Shown here in pieces: positions 26,870-39,259 of a stretch of 64,000 nt of DNA. Numbering within the stretch: position 1 is the stretch's first letter; every line of letters starts with the position of its first letter. Under the pieces are notes generated by a model. That model did not search any database. It saw nothing but the letters and a program-made list of their open reading frames with translations, and had not been told where the DNA came from. The stretch is from Nymphaea colorata (taxonomy: Eukaryota; Streptophyta; Magnoliopsida; Nymphaeales; Nymphaeaceae). The stretch covers positions 17,933,035 to 17,997,034 of the forward strand of contig NC_045149.1 in the NCBI RefSeq assembly GCF_008831285.2, in the 5' to 3' direction. A program made the translations under genes and the position numbers.

Positions 26870-28405
26870 GCTAGACGGTCATGTGACATGAGGGCGGGAG
26901 GAGGGATTAGTTTGTACATATCAGTTCTACAGTAATAGTGTGCATAGTGCATACAACGTAGTTGATAAATGTGTGTGGGATAATATTTTTAGTACAATCT
27001 AGTTAGCTAATACGATATATAACAACAAGAGTTGAACATTTGACGAATAAATCATAGAGTGAATAGTTCACGCGAATTTCTTTTTCGTTGTCTTCTTTAT
27101 TCGAAAATGGGGTTGTCCTTTTGAAAATGGAATACGTTTGTTTTTGTTGGTAACTTCATAACAAAGCTTGTCTTTTTTGGAAATCTTAAACTTTGTCGTA
27201 GGTCATTCTGACTAAAACGCCAACAATATAGGGCTTCCTTCATAGTTATAGCAGAGAAAGTGAACGGTTTCATAATTCTTTTTCTATAATAACTGTTATG
27301 TTATTTTAAGGCAGTCCATAATTCTAATTTTTTTTAGTTAATATCAAGTTCTCAAAAATTTTTATTCTGTCTTCACAACTGACCTCTTGACGCGACCCAA
27401 TTCTCAAAATCTCTCTCTCTCTCCCTCTCTCGTGCGAGGCGCCAGCAGTACCAACACTCAATGAAAATTACACAGGGCACGGCAGTACTACAGCCAAGCC
27501 TTACAGTACTCACTGGGGCCTCCAGAAGGCTCTGTAAAGAGCAGCAGTACATTTAATCCTTGCAGTACATGGTACTGCAAGTTTATGTTGAAATTTCTCA
27601 TTTGTCAGTCGGTTGGTCAAATTTCACATGCAAACGTAATGCTTTCGTTGTAAATACTGAATTTTAATTTTTTATATTGTGGAGATTCGTATAGAAAATT
27701 TTTAAACGCGGCACATATTTGTAGACACGGCCCCTATCGATTTCTCGACGATACGCAGCCGACCCTAATGGCACTGCTCATATTTGTTACTATTTTTTTT
27801 CCTGCTTTTGTGTAAAACAACTCAAAATCTTTTGGCAAATTTTGAATTTGCTTGTATTAAGCTTTTAGAAGCCATTTCGTGCGGTTCATCGTCAATATTT
27901 TCTCGCGATTGCGATGCACTATTATACTTTAAAATTGGCATGTGCCTGGTGCAGCCAGCAATCATCAATATATATAAAAGATGAAATAAGGAGAAGGCCC
28001 ATATGTTAAACGTCAGGTGTATTTATTATATTTGTATGGATCATGGTATTTACGAATCAGGCAAAATTTTTGAAAAAAATGCCACGCGCTCTAATAGTAT
28101 GAGATGTCTCAGCCAAAATAAATCACAATTGAAAGAGAATATGGCGAAGTTACGATCAAAATTCCCTCCTGAACTCTAGAAAATGGGCTCAATAGTTGTT
28201 AAGAAATTTTTTCGTTTTTTCTGTTATTTTAAACGGGGGATCTTCAAGGAGGGGGGTCAGGAATTAATAAGAAAACATCACCCGTTGGAAAACTGTTTCC
28301 AAGAAGACGCCTCTTATCAAGGAAACGACTTAAGTAGTCCTAGAAGTATAGCACAACCCTCAAATATAAAACAGTGAAAATATGGGTGCCCATTTTAATC
28401 TAAAT

Positions 28406-28521
28406 GTTCAGTTCAAAACGGTGCCCAATTGGGAACAGCCAAACGTTCGGTTGAAAACGGTGCCCAATTGGGAACAGCCAAACGTTCGGTTGAAAACTGT
28501 GCCCAATGGGAACAGCCAAAT
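28406..28521. repeat. Three-copy 39-bp tandem repeat
   Basis: Units begin at 28406, 28445 and 28484 with GTTCAGTTCAAAACGG or GTTCGGTTGAAAAC and contain GTGCCCAATTGGGAACAGCC. The third unit has lost one T. Because 39 is a multiple of three, one frame reads a repeating 13-residue block (VRLKTVPNWEQPN), but the frame is short and isolated. The core CCCAATTGGG is a perfect palindrome. Confidence 0.92.
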
Positions 28522-29139
28522 CCATGAGTCCTCTGCATTGAGGTGTTCATATATTGCCGCTCAATATTTTTGATTGGCAATAGACAAATTTTACAATCTG
28601 ACCGCACTTATGTTCTCCTATTAATTGTTGGGAACTATCTGTTCTAAGACATTGAAATTCAATGTTTTGATCAACTCTCTTTATAAAACGGAAGATATTT
28701 GAACAATTCATGACAAATAACTAGCTGTATAATTTCTTTGAACTATCAACTCGCATAAAGCCAATACGATAACAACGGCAATTAAAATTCCAAATTTAGT
28801 AAGCAGCAGCCTATTATTTGAGGAAAAAAAAGCTACTTAAAAACCAAGATTTTTAATTTACTCGTGAGTTGGTGGAGTGTTGAAAGCATATTGAACCTCA
28901 TTTTATCTACGGACAAATCCATGGTAAGGAAGAAAGTATTCTGTCTCCCTCGTTCACAAGTTGCGTGGAATCGGGTAAAAAGGAGAACTATACGCAGTTT
29001 CCCTGCTTCAAGATGAAGGTGGTGACAATCGAAAAGCAAAGGGCAACGGTTTCCTTCAACAATGTCATTGAGTTCATCGAAGTCTACGGCCGGCGTCAAT
29101 GGGAGGTGGTTATATAATGGTGTCCTGGAATTTTTCATA

Positions 29140-29292
29140 AAAAGAGCTGAATTATAGTTTCAAAATTTCAACAGTAACTCAAATATATATATTTTTTAAA
29201 AATTTTATATAGGATAAATGATTTTTTTTAATATACATGTAAATTTAAAAAAAAAAATTGAGGGGGCCAAGGCCCGTGGCTCTGCTCCTGGT
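29140..29292 (-). mobile_element. Decayed terminal-repeat element, same family as 34821-35012
   Basis: The segment ATATAGGATAAATGA, ACATGTAAATTT, an A run, then GGCCAAGGCCCGTGGCTCTG parallels 34900-35012. On the minus strand the end reads CCAGGAGCAGAGCCACGGGC. The other terminus is not clear, so the element looks truncated. Confidence 0.45.
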
Positions 29293-31854
29293 GTCTGGGG
29301 CCTGAAATGACCAAAATGCATCTCTTTGAAGATGAAAACCAACCCTCTGTAAAGATAGAAATGATATGTAAAAACATTGTAAAAAAACGACTGAATTACC
29401 CGGACGAACACACTTTTTGGTGTTCGGACCCGAACACCCATCACGCCTTGAGTGCAATTGTCAGGGTAGGTTTCCCTTGGATTCCAATCTCCTTCATTAA
29501 CGGTGTGTTTTGATATAGCTGGTCTATTTTCGTTGAACAATGTTAAAGGATTCATAACTATATTGAGTACAACAACTTTTATTCAGCAAAAGACAGCCAT
29601 TTTTTGTTCTCATTATCAAACATTGACTTATTGACAGACCTTGTGTCGGGCTAATAATTCTCAATTTTTCCATATCACGAAACGCCATTTTCGCTTTGCC
29701 TAGCCTTAACCTTTCCAACGGCACTACCAATTTATTGACATATGAATTTTGTATAAGCTGATCGTCATATTTTTTCAATATGTACTCCTTACATTGTATG
29801 AAACAGTAAAACATGTCTGGTATCTCCTCTAACACTCCATTCTCTTCTCAGGTGCGATCATCCGAACCATACATAGAGTCCAAGCCCAATTTAAATTAAA
29901 ATGGATGACTAGTCGACTGATTCTTACTCTTTCTAGACGCTGCACGCTGCATGCAACTCAGTAATGTGACACTATTCTTTTGCACTGCAAATGGTGGATA
30001 GACACACTCTAAGTACATCGCTTCCACCTAAATCCCAATGCAACTCTAAATTCCAGAGGCATAAAAAATGAAAGGGGTTTCGGCTTCTTTGAGTTCTCAA
30101 ACCAACTACGGTGACAATGAGGTCCACCCACGTGAATGTGACTGTGTCACATCTTTGTCATGTACACATCAAGCCAGCCTCAAGCGGACCCAGCTAGCTT
30201 TCGGTCATCTATGTTGGGCCCTTTGAAGGATATGATGCTATGCGCGATCGGTTCCTCTGTCTTAAGATGTACAAATATTAACACGCTAATAATTTCTTAT
30301 AGTGGCGAAGTAGGTAGTCATTTATATCCAATCTAAGATTAATTAAGTCCATTATTCTTGCCATTGTAGGTGCCCAGCACATGGAAGAAAGTGTCATTGA
30401 TGATTTTATTAGTTAGCTCAAGTGTTTATATTTTGATTTTGGTTAAAATAGAAGCTGCCCAAGTGCCGACAAGTTTGATAATCAAGGGGAAATCAACAAA
30501 CATTTTATTTAATCAGCAATTTGCGGATGAAGTGTTGTATCTTTCCAAAATTATGGCTGGCCAACTGGTTTACTTGCCCCACGGCTAGTTGTCATCACAT
30601 AAATAAAGTTGGTGGTGCCATAAATAAAGGGTCCAATGGATCTTGACTCCAACTTGGGATTGGCATATTCCCTTTAGATCCAGACCTTTGTCCGAAAAAT
30701 GGATAAGGGTGGGGATAGTTAGAGAAATCTAGATGTTTCAAAATATCATATTGTTTTCTCGAGATCTATGACTTTGATTCTATGGTACATTAATTGTCAG
30801 GTTTTGGGTGTCAAGAAACGTCGTAGTTAAGCAAGTGGGCTAACCAATGAAGGTCTCTGCACTTAATTGGTGCAAATCTTGGTTCAAATCTTAGGTCAGA
30901 TTGGTCGATAGGTGAAACTTGGTACTAGTTTAACAAGAAGTACATTAATCGAAAGTGTTTGATCGTTCTAGATCTGAAAGCATCACGAACTTATAAAGAC
31001 CGGGCTAGGCTAACATGATTTCGCTTTCCTTTTTCTTTTTGGTATTCAAAATTCATGAGCTGATTATGAAACCGACGTATTCAGTCTTGGAACGATCATT
31101 CAAGCTGGTAAAAAAAACCTCTACGTGCATCCTGTTTTACAGATTCTGAATCTTATTATTTGTTTACAAGGGTGTTTGCTCCTGGTTAATATGTCACAAG
31201 TTTGATTTCTTGTTTAGTTACCAAGTTTATAATTCGTAATCATATCAAGGTGAGTGAGAGGATTATTATCCATAGCAAACCTTTCCTCCTTAAACTGCTA
31301 TTTGGTATAAGAATTGCATTGGTGCGAAGTCACAAGGAGAATGTACTCAATCTTAATACTGCATTTCATACCACAACATGCAAAAGCATAATGCTGATGG
31401 GAATCAAATGTTGCAACTATATGGCCGACCGGTTACGCTGTGCTTTTGGACACACTCATAAGTCAAAATCAAGATTAGTAAAGGATGTTACCTTTTCGTG
31501 AAGGAAACGTCCAAAACTTTGAAAAGCCGAGAGAGAGAGAGAGAGGGAGAGAGAGAAAGAAAAAAGAGAGTGAGAGAGAATTTAATTTGCGGCTAAGCAT
31601 GCACATTAAAGCACTCCAACACGAACAGATCAGGAGGAAAATCACACAATAGAAGAACCGAGAGAATTCAAGAATACAACAAGAAAGAGGGAGACAGAGA
31701 GTCCACGATCCATCGCCACCAACGTCAGCAAAACCTCACATCTTCGCAGCCAGAGGGAGAGGAAGAGCAGAGGAGTGATGGATCACCACCAGTGAATTGC
31801 ACGAGCAAATTAAGCAAAGAAAGTGAACCTAGACCTCACGGGTCTTAGTTTCCT

Positions 31855-33026
31855 CTAGCATTCTCCGGTGGGGAGCCTCTCGTGGGTGCGGGTGATGAAG
31901 ATGTGCTCGTAGATGAGTGCGGCGATGGCGGCGCCGATGAGGGGACCGGCCCAGTAGATCCAGTGGTAGGTCCAGGTCCAGGAGACGAGGGCAGGGCCGA
32001 AGGCGACTGCCGGGTTCATGGCAGCGCCGGTGAATGGCCCTCCGGCCAAGGCGTTTGCAGCCACGATGAGACCAATAGCCAGCGGCGCAATGGTACCGAG
32101 CGTTCCCTTCTTCGGGTCTATGGCGGTCGCGTACACGGTGTAGACCAGCCCGAAGGTCATCACGATCTCGAACACCAACCCGTCCCATACCGACACGCTG
32201 GAGAGTGTGAGCACCGGCGTCGACTGCACACCCGAAATTTTCAGAACGTCAGAAAAAAAAAAGGCAAAAATCCTTGGCGCGGAAAAAAGACCGTGGTGCG
32301 TAGAGTTCACGGCGACGTGGCGCGATCCAGCTGCCACTCCAGCGTGGACAAAAAGGCCAATCTACCGGACGGTCAACGTGATCCAGCACCATAATGCCGG
32401 AAAAGGACCGCCATCGCTGAGGAACAGAGTGGAGAAAAAGGGAAGAAGAGTGTAGTACGTACAAGGCCATCGGTGGTGAACTTGAGGAGGAGGCAGGCGA
32501 TGGTGGAGCCGAGGAGCTGGGCAATCCAGTACAGGACGAGGCGGAGGAAGGTGACGTTGCCGCCGATGAAGGCGCCGAAGGTGACGGCGGGGTTCACGTG
32601 TCCCCCCGAGATATTGGCGCTCACAGAGACGCCGATAAACAGGCCGAGACCGTAGGCCAGAGCTATGGCCACCAGCCCGGCCGGCGTCGTCGACCCATCG
32701 TCCGTCAACTTGTCTGCAGAATAACACCACAGCCATGCATTATTATAACACGTACTTAAACGGGAATAACTAATAAACACGAAGGAAACATCGAAGAACA
32801 TCGATGGTTTCACTCGTTATAAAGTAATGAGAAGAATGGGGAGAAGAATATAAAGAGAGGGAGCGGTGAGGGCAGTAAGGGACGCACTGAAGGCGATGCT
32901 GGAGCCCTCTCCGGCGAAGATGAAAATGAGGGTGGAGATGAACTCGGCGAGGGCGGCCTTGAGGGCATCGGGGTGAGATGCCTCCTCCGGCCTCCCCCAA
33001 GCAATTCTCGAAAATGGTATCGACAT
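31855..33026 (-). CDS. TIP1: Tonoplast intrinsic protein, TIP1 (gamma-TIP) type aquaporin
   Basis: Minus-strand exons are 33026-32888, 32713-32463 and 32223-31855. All junctions are GT-AG and in frame, giving 252 residues, the usual TIP length. The protein begins [20 protein letters not shown]. It has six membrane segments and two NPA boxes: [11 protein letters not shown] (Asn87) and [11 protein letters not shown] (Asn200). Val203 after the second NPA marks the TIP1 subgroup, since other TIPs usually have Arg there. Cys120 is in the position of the mercury-sensitive Cys of TIPs. TIP1 proteins move water, urea and hydrogen peroxide across the vacuolar membrane. The selectivity filter is odd: Tyr67 replaces the usual His and Ala188 the usual Ile. 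The exons are GC-rich. A TATA box lies about 90 bp upstream and the leader carries a GA tract. Confidence 0.95.
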
Positions 33027-33031
33027 TCTGT

Positions 33032-33070
<39 letters not shown>

Positions 33071-33114
33071 GTTTCAACTCAGAAGCGCTCTCTTCTGCCT
33101 GCATCCGAGTGTTC

Positions 33115-33121
33115 TTATATA
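33115..33121 (-). promoter_or_regulatory. TATA box of the TIP1 gene
   Basis: TATATAA on the minus strand, 89 bp upstream of the ATG. Transcription starting about 30 bp downstream would give a leader of roughly 60 nt containing the (GA)n run at 33062-33042. Confidence 0.6.
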
Positions 33122-34820
33122 GACTCAAGGAACAGGACGACTACCGGCTGTCGCCGGTGGGCTATCGGTTAAGACTGGTGGTTAAGAATTGGAGGTTCTC
33201 TCACAAAAGTGACAATGGTTCCCACGGGATTATTTTCCAACATCATTCATCTTTTCCAACTTTTCTTTTAAACATTTTATGCAGCTCCCCTCTTTTTGAG
33301 AATTTTGTAAACGAATGTAGCGCAGTTGACCTTTCTCCATCTAAATCCTAAAGCATGTTTAGATTCAAAGCAAGACGCAACTTATTTCTCATTCTTCTGT
33401 AGCACAACACGAATGCAAACGAACCACCATTTTCAATGACGCAAAATACAGTCGGTCGCTTCTTGGTTTTGAAGAAAAGGATGGTGGAGGTTAAAAAAAG
33501 GGAAGAAGATCAAACTGAATATTAAGATGACACTTACTAAGATGGTACTTTCGGGTGAAATATGCAAAAGAATCATTGTTCACCGAAATGTGCAAAACAA
33601 CTTATTGCATGTGAAATGTAATAACAAAGAACTTTCAAAAAATTAAGGACAAACATGAAAATAACTACTGACTAGGGACTTCCGTGAAAAAAAGAAATTG
33701 TCAATTATTTTTGGAGAATATGCCATCTTCCGTGGGACAGTTCCCTTACAGCCCCTTGCTTTGTGGTCGTTGTCCCTACAGCTCATCGGATGGCCGACCG
33801 GAGCAGCTGGCCGATCCGGTCCGCGACCGGCCGGCGGTCGACACGTTAACCATGAAATGGTCGCCACGTTGAGTAACCTTTTGATTAGGTTGAGATATTC
33901 GTCTGCTCTTGGCACAAGATCCAGAGCATTAGTGTAAATATTGCGTACAAGAGCGTGTCAATTACAATTATATTTTTACAAGAGACAAGTAAGAAGTAAA
34001 TCCGTCTGAAGTCCTTATTTGAATTTAGAGAACCTTCAATTTCTTATAAATTCAAAAGAAAATGTGAATGATGCGACTAGATTTGGAATGTAATAGAGGG
34101 GATGCAGTTAGAGGCAACAGGCTTTTTTTTTTTGGGTTTACTTCTGTAAAACTTTGTTTTGAAAATTCAGGGAGGTAACCAGGGCTAGGCAAAACTGAGC
34201 GTTGTTTAAGATAGGCAAGTTAGAAAACCCTGCTAGTTCATGGTGTGTGCACCTTTTAAAAAAGAAGTACGCCCTGGCTCGTTAGTAGAAATAGCTCTGG
34301 ACTTTGGAACGAATCGAAATGAAAACCTCATGAAATAATCGATACATTAGATCAAAAAAATTGTGAGCACAATTACGAGATAGATTTCTAATAAGAATGC
34401 CACAACGCCCGGTGTGGCTGATATTCTTAAGCCTGACCCTGCAGATGTGAGACCATCTGCATCACTCAAAACCTTCTAATATAATTTCTTGTCATCCATG
34501 CAATAAAAACGATGGTTGAAAAATCAAAATCAGATGTCATTTCTGAATATGTTTCTGTGTATCCGGCTTTTTCAGAACAGTTTTAATGCAAATTGGATAT
34601 ACTGACATCCCTATTGGTAGTATCATAAAGGCCTTGCGACGCAGGAATTCACTGTTTGACGTTAAATGTAAAATTTGGAAGACAGTCCTGTTTATACTTC
34701 TGCGGTTACACTATCTTTTATATTCAACTACTTCCTAGAAAATAAATGCTTGTCCTTCTAGTGTTGAAAACGATCAAGCAATGCTCACATTTAATGTCTG
34801 CAACTTTCTCATGTCTCATG

Positions 34821-35012
34821 CAGTGGTGGAGCAAAAAAATTTTCATGAGGAAAGTCGAATTAAAGTTTCTAAATTTCACGAGGGAGGTCACTTTTCAAAA
34901 TGTTTATATAGTATAAATGAAATTTTTTAAAATTTACATGTAAATTTTTTAAAATAAAACAATTGAGATGGGACAAGGGCCCATGCAGGCCCTACCTTTG
35001 CTCCACCTCTGG
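34821..35012 (+). mobile_element. MITE-like inverted-repeat element, family B
   Basis: The left end is CAGTGGTGGAGCAAAAAA. The right end, read on the minus strand, is CCAGAGGTGGAGCAAAGG. The GGTGGAGCAAA terminal inverted repeat encloses about 165 bp of non-coding AT-rich sequence containing ACATGTAAATTT. It shares its right half with 29140-29292 and its terminus with 4592-4632. Confidence 0.6.
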
Positions 35013-35729
35013 TCTCACGGTCATTAAACCTAAAGAGCGAAGGAATATATCTGGAACTACACTTTATTAATCAAGCCTTAAAGTTTATTTTCAAAATTCT
35101 AGTTGTGTAAGAGCCCAAAAGACCACTCTCAAATGGGTTTGCTTGGTTGCTAAATAAGATCTTTTAAGTTCTGAAATTTGGTGATCTAAAACTTCTGGAA
35201 CTTCAAGATGCATTAAAGTTCCACCTGCACTTCCAAATATGCCAACCCAACAGCAGGCTCATATAAAGTTAGAGATTGCATCCCCTAGGAAGGATTTTTC
35301 AGAGAAAGTTCCCAATTTGACTTTAGAATGTGAAGGGGACATCACTCAAGGATGGCAGTACTAGTACAATCTGTAAAGAGCCCATAGTTGATAAAGAAGG
35401 ATGTTGCTGGCCCAGCCAGGATGGCTTAGCATTATGATCTGGAGTTTGAACAAGGAGTCATCTCATGAGAGGCCCTACCAATATGGGGCTGCACATCTTA
35501 CTAAGAGCATGATATCATCCATTCTTTATAGTTTGTTAAGCACCATGTATTCAAAACCTTGGATAGAAGGCAGTCTATAACCTTATGACCTGTTTTTTTC
35601 CATCCTATGAGAAGAACTTCCCCATCTTTCAACATCAATTCATGTGATTCAAAAATGTTACCCAGAAAGCAAAAAAGAGAGAAAATTTTGAGCCTTGATT
35701 CTATCAGCTGACATTGCCGACTCATCATA

Positions 35730-35895
35730 CTTTGTTGTTTGTGTTTGAGGGCTGGTATTTAACGGTTGAACTTTCAAACCAGTCAAACTGGTAAAACCGC
35801 AAGGATATGGCAGGCGCCTCAGAGATTATTTGAACCAGTGACCTGCCGCCTACCAGCGGCTGGTGCAACCAAGTGCACCAGCGAACTACCATTCC
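35730..35895 (-). mobile_element. SINE-like element, minus strand
   Basis: On the minus strand the sequence reads GTTGCACCAGCCGCTGGTAG, then GGCGGCAGGTCACTGGTTCA, a tRNA-like box B context. The core is shared with 1895-1940. The ends are not delimited. Confidence 0.4.
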
Positions 35896-36807
35896 TAAGC
35901 AGGGCCAGTCCATGTGTTTATCAACTTTATAAATGATGTCTGCAATACAGGATAAAACTAACACATGTGACCAAGCCATATAATAAGAATATATTGGTGG
36001 TCCTCTTTGATAATTTTTGGCAAGAACATCAAAATAAGGTGATCTATCGCGCATTTGGATATGTATTCTATTTTTTTAATGTGACATTGAACCAATTAAT
36101 TCACCTTCTTCGCTGGCAGGATGTGATGCCACTTGCATTTTCATCGCCAATTCATGAACTTTTGGCGCCTTTGGGGTCGATGGCCTTTCGTACTGTATAC
36201 GTTTAAAAAGTAGATTGCAAAGGGCAATTCAAAAAGATCCTTTCTGCAATAAATCTATGAGTTTGAAGATTTGAAAATCTATGGCTTCAGACTGGCACCT
36301 ACACTTGTTTGGAGCCCTAATTTTAATTCAAATCGACGCAGAATTTTTAATATCTTGTGGGCCGTATCTTTCATGGTTATATATATATATATACATGTGT
36401 GAGAGAGAGAGATTGGTAGGTATGAGACGTGTAGATGTTAGATCTGTATGTAAGGAATTTATATATATATATATATATATCTTAGGGAAAATAGATAAGG
36501 TATTTTAGTCGGAAAACATTAATCAACAGCTTTTTCTCCTTGATTTTCTCTCAAACATCTATCTTATAAAAACTTAAGATAATTCATTACTGGTCTCACA
36601 CCTAGAAGTCTTGTACCTACTAATTTCAATACCATCTTAACCATTGATGATTAGGAAAAAAAAAGAGAAAATGAAGGTAGAAAGAAGTAGGTACTCAAGA
36701 TAAGAAACATGGCCTCAAGTTCGAAATTCACATGCATGGACATTATGGAAAGGGTAAGCCAACAAAAAGTTGATGGAAATCATTCACTTTATATTCTGAA
36801 AATGATT

Positions 36808-36961
36808 GTTTGGCAGCAGAGACAGTTTGTGAGTGTCTTATAAATTGACCCCAAATATTGATGTAGGTTTATCAAATACTAGCACTATTGTTTCATGAAC
36901 GTACTCCAATTTGTAGGATAGATTCATGGGACATTCATAAAGCGTCTTTGCTGCCAAACTA
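36808..36961. mobile_element. MITE-like inverted-repeat element, family A
   Basis: The left end is GTTTGGCAGCAGAGACAGTT and then TGTGAGTGTCTTATAAAT. The right end on the minus strand is AGTTTGGCAGCAAAGACGCT and then TTATGAATGTCCCATGAATC. This is an imperfect terminal inverted repeat of about 40 bp with a 154-bp total length. It is related to the element at 7494-7641. Confidence 0.65.
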
Positions 36962-39207
36962 CGCTAAGAGTACGTAGTTTTGTTTTGCTTGCCTCTTCTT
37001 TTTTTATTAGAAAGATGCAGGGTAATCCACCTGTGGAACTCGAACTCGGCCTAAATGATGTAGCGTTGTGGTTTACAGAAGGCCTTTTAGGGTTAGGAAT
37101 TCAATACTTAAACTGCATCTCTATGGCATCAACAGATAAGAGTTATATAAGCTTAAACTCAGCTTGCATATCTGGAAAGAAAAGGTCTAAGATTTCAACG
37201 TTTTGAGCCATTTCAATTATCAGCAACTAACACAATATAATTTCCTATCATTGGTGGGTAAATAATTGCTTGATGCTAATAAAGTCCTGAAAAGACAATG
37301 ATTAAGTTCACCAATTTCAGTTTACCATAACACTGACATATTGATACAAGGAAAGTCAATCAACAACTACAAGAATATGGAAAAACTTTTTCACTTTAAA
37401 GTGTTACTTCCCACATGAACATGTGTTTAGAAAGAATCAAGAAGTCACATGAGGACTTGTTTAGTAAGAATTGTCAAATGGACCCTTCTGGTGCATTTGG
37501 TGCATCATTTGTTACTAGCACATGCTAGATCAGGGTTGGTATGTGTTTGGTGCCACATCCAAGGGCTGAGAATGCATCCTACTGAGTCACTAGATCAATG
37601 GAAGTGGCACCCACATGATGATTTCCCATAGTTTCTCCTCCCTTTTTTTCTCCCTTCATTTATTGATCTTGATCTTATATGGTGACAAAGAGGATAATGA
37701 TGAACCCTAATGGAGAGACACTAGGGAAGGGGCAGGGCCCAGCATCTCATCAACATCAGCAGGCCCAGTGTGCTGCCAGTGGAGAATAGTAAATGCTTGC
37801 TCCTTCAATTGTGGTGAGAATGCTGTCTCCATTGTCCACACATGACTATGCCATGTGCTGCTGATCTCAGGTGGGACCCTTGATGAGTTGGCCCTGCCTG
37901 ACACTTCCCATTGGTCCAGCTCTATCCTATTGATGTGTCGACACGTTAGCGGGTTGGGTTCGAGACTGTTTTTCATTTCTCTTTCAGGAGACATTTTGAT
38001 TTCTCTTGATCTACTCGTATTTAAGATCCTCGCGATTTGAGATCCATGAATATAAGATTATCATGTTTCCCTTGATCTTGGATCATACATTTTCGCGATG
38101 CAACATGCTAAAATGAGCTCGAGGATTTCAAGTGTGGATCTTACTTCTGACTTAAGATCTTTAGTTTGACGAACCATGGATTTTATTATGAATCTTTTGC
38201 TGCATCAGAAACATCTCAAATCCATCGATCTAAAATCAGGAGTAAACAAAGACGCCCTTAAGGAGTTTTTGCTTGGAGATTTTTTAAAGAAAAGGACTAC
38301 TTAAATCTTCCGTGGGTACATTTTAAGGAGAAGAAACTTTTTCAGAGAGGAGAGTTTCTCTCTTTTGGGTGAAAATGTCAACCCCTCCCATGTAATGAGA
38401 AAAATTTTCACTCTCTTTTGAGGTTACAAAGTGAACACTTTCCAAATGACCGTTCACTTCGTTTAGTTATTTTTGGAGTCTTCACCGTGGGACTGTGTGT
38501 GTGTGAGAGCCAGTGTGTTGGCGTGCATATGAATAAGCTGAAGTCCTCCGGCCATCCGGATGCTCTGCCACGTCCTATATAATATAATATAATATAATAT
38601 AATTTAAGACTGTTGGAATTGAATTTGATTTCATAACATAAAAATTTTGTTTTGATTTGAATCATGATAAGATTAGGCTATATTAGATGAAGTCGGACTT
38701 GGTAAACCATTGATCCAAACTCTATCGTGGCATGATTCATGTCACTAGATATTTAAAAAAACAAAATGGTCCTAGAAATTTTTTCTCTCTAAATGTATAA
38801 AATCGAATTAAGAAGATGGTAGGGTCTGGAGATAAGCAGTCAGAGGCCTCAAAACTGTTCATCTCCGAGAAATATCTTGCCCATTCAATGTAAGTAGTCT
38901 GATCGGCTTATAAATTTGTTTATCTGGTTGCATAAGTGTCATTTTTTTTTTGGCTTCAACATATTAAATCCATGTCTGTCGACAAGGAATTTTTATAGCG
39001 AAATTCCCATTTGGGGACCCGCTGTTTTGGGTATAATTTCAAATAACTCATGTTTCAAGTGAAACCATGACTATATTGCAAGAGAAAAGGTTTGTACTTG
39101 CCAACTTCGTCCCCTATGTTCAAAAACCATTTTCCATTTCTTGCACAGAGAGATAGGAAATCCTCATAATTTGAACTAGAGTTAAAAGGTAATGATAAGA
39201 TCAAGGC

Positions 39208-39209
<2 letters not shown>

Positions 39210-39255
<46 letters not shown>
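39210..39255. repeat. (TA)n microsatellite
   Basis: About 46 bp of uninterrupted TA repeats. The adjacent minus-strand frame with a Tyr-Ile run is an artefact of it. Confidence 0.97.

Positions 39256-39259
<4 letters not shown>

Larger units (their letters stand above)
26870..31854. other. Intergenic stretch between the FIT-like and TIP genes
   Basis: No supported gene. It contains a CT tract (27409-27432), a cluster of GTAC motifs (27445-27579), a 39-bp tandem repeat (28406-28521), a decayed terminal-repeat element (about 29140-29292), SINE-like sequence with GGTTCAAATC near 30890, and a GA-rich tract (about 31530-31580). Sequence from 31590 to 31854 probably includes the 3' untranslated region of the minus-strand aquaporin. 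Confidence 0.55.

Noticed and set aside
31882-32394. 170-residue plus-strand frame over the aquaporin
   Set aside because: It is antisense to the TIP exon, has no family motif, and runs through the intron.
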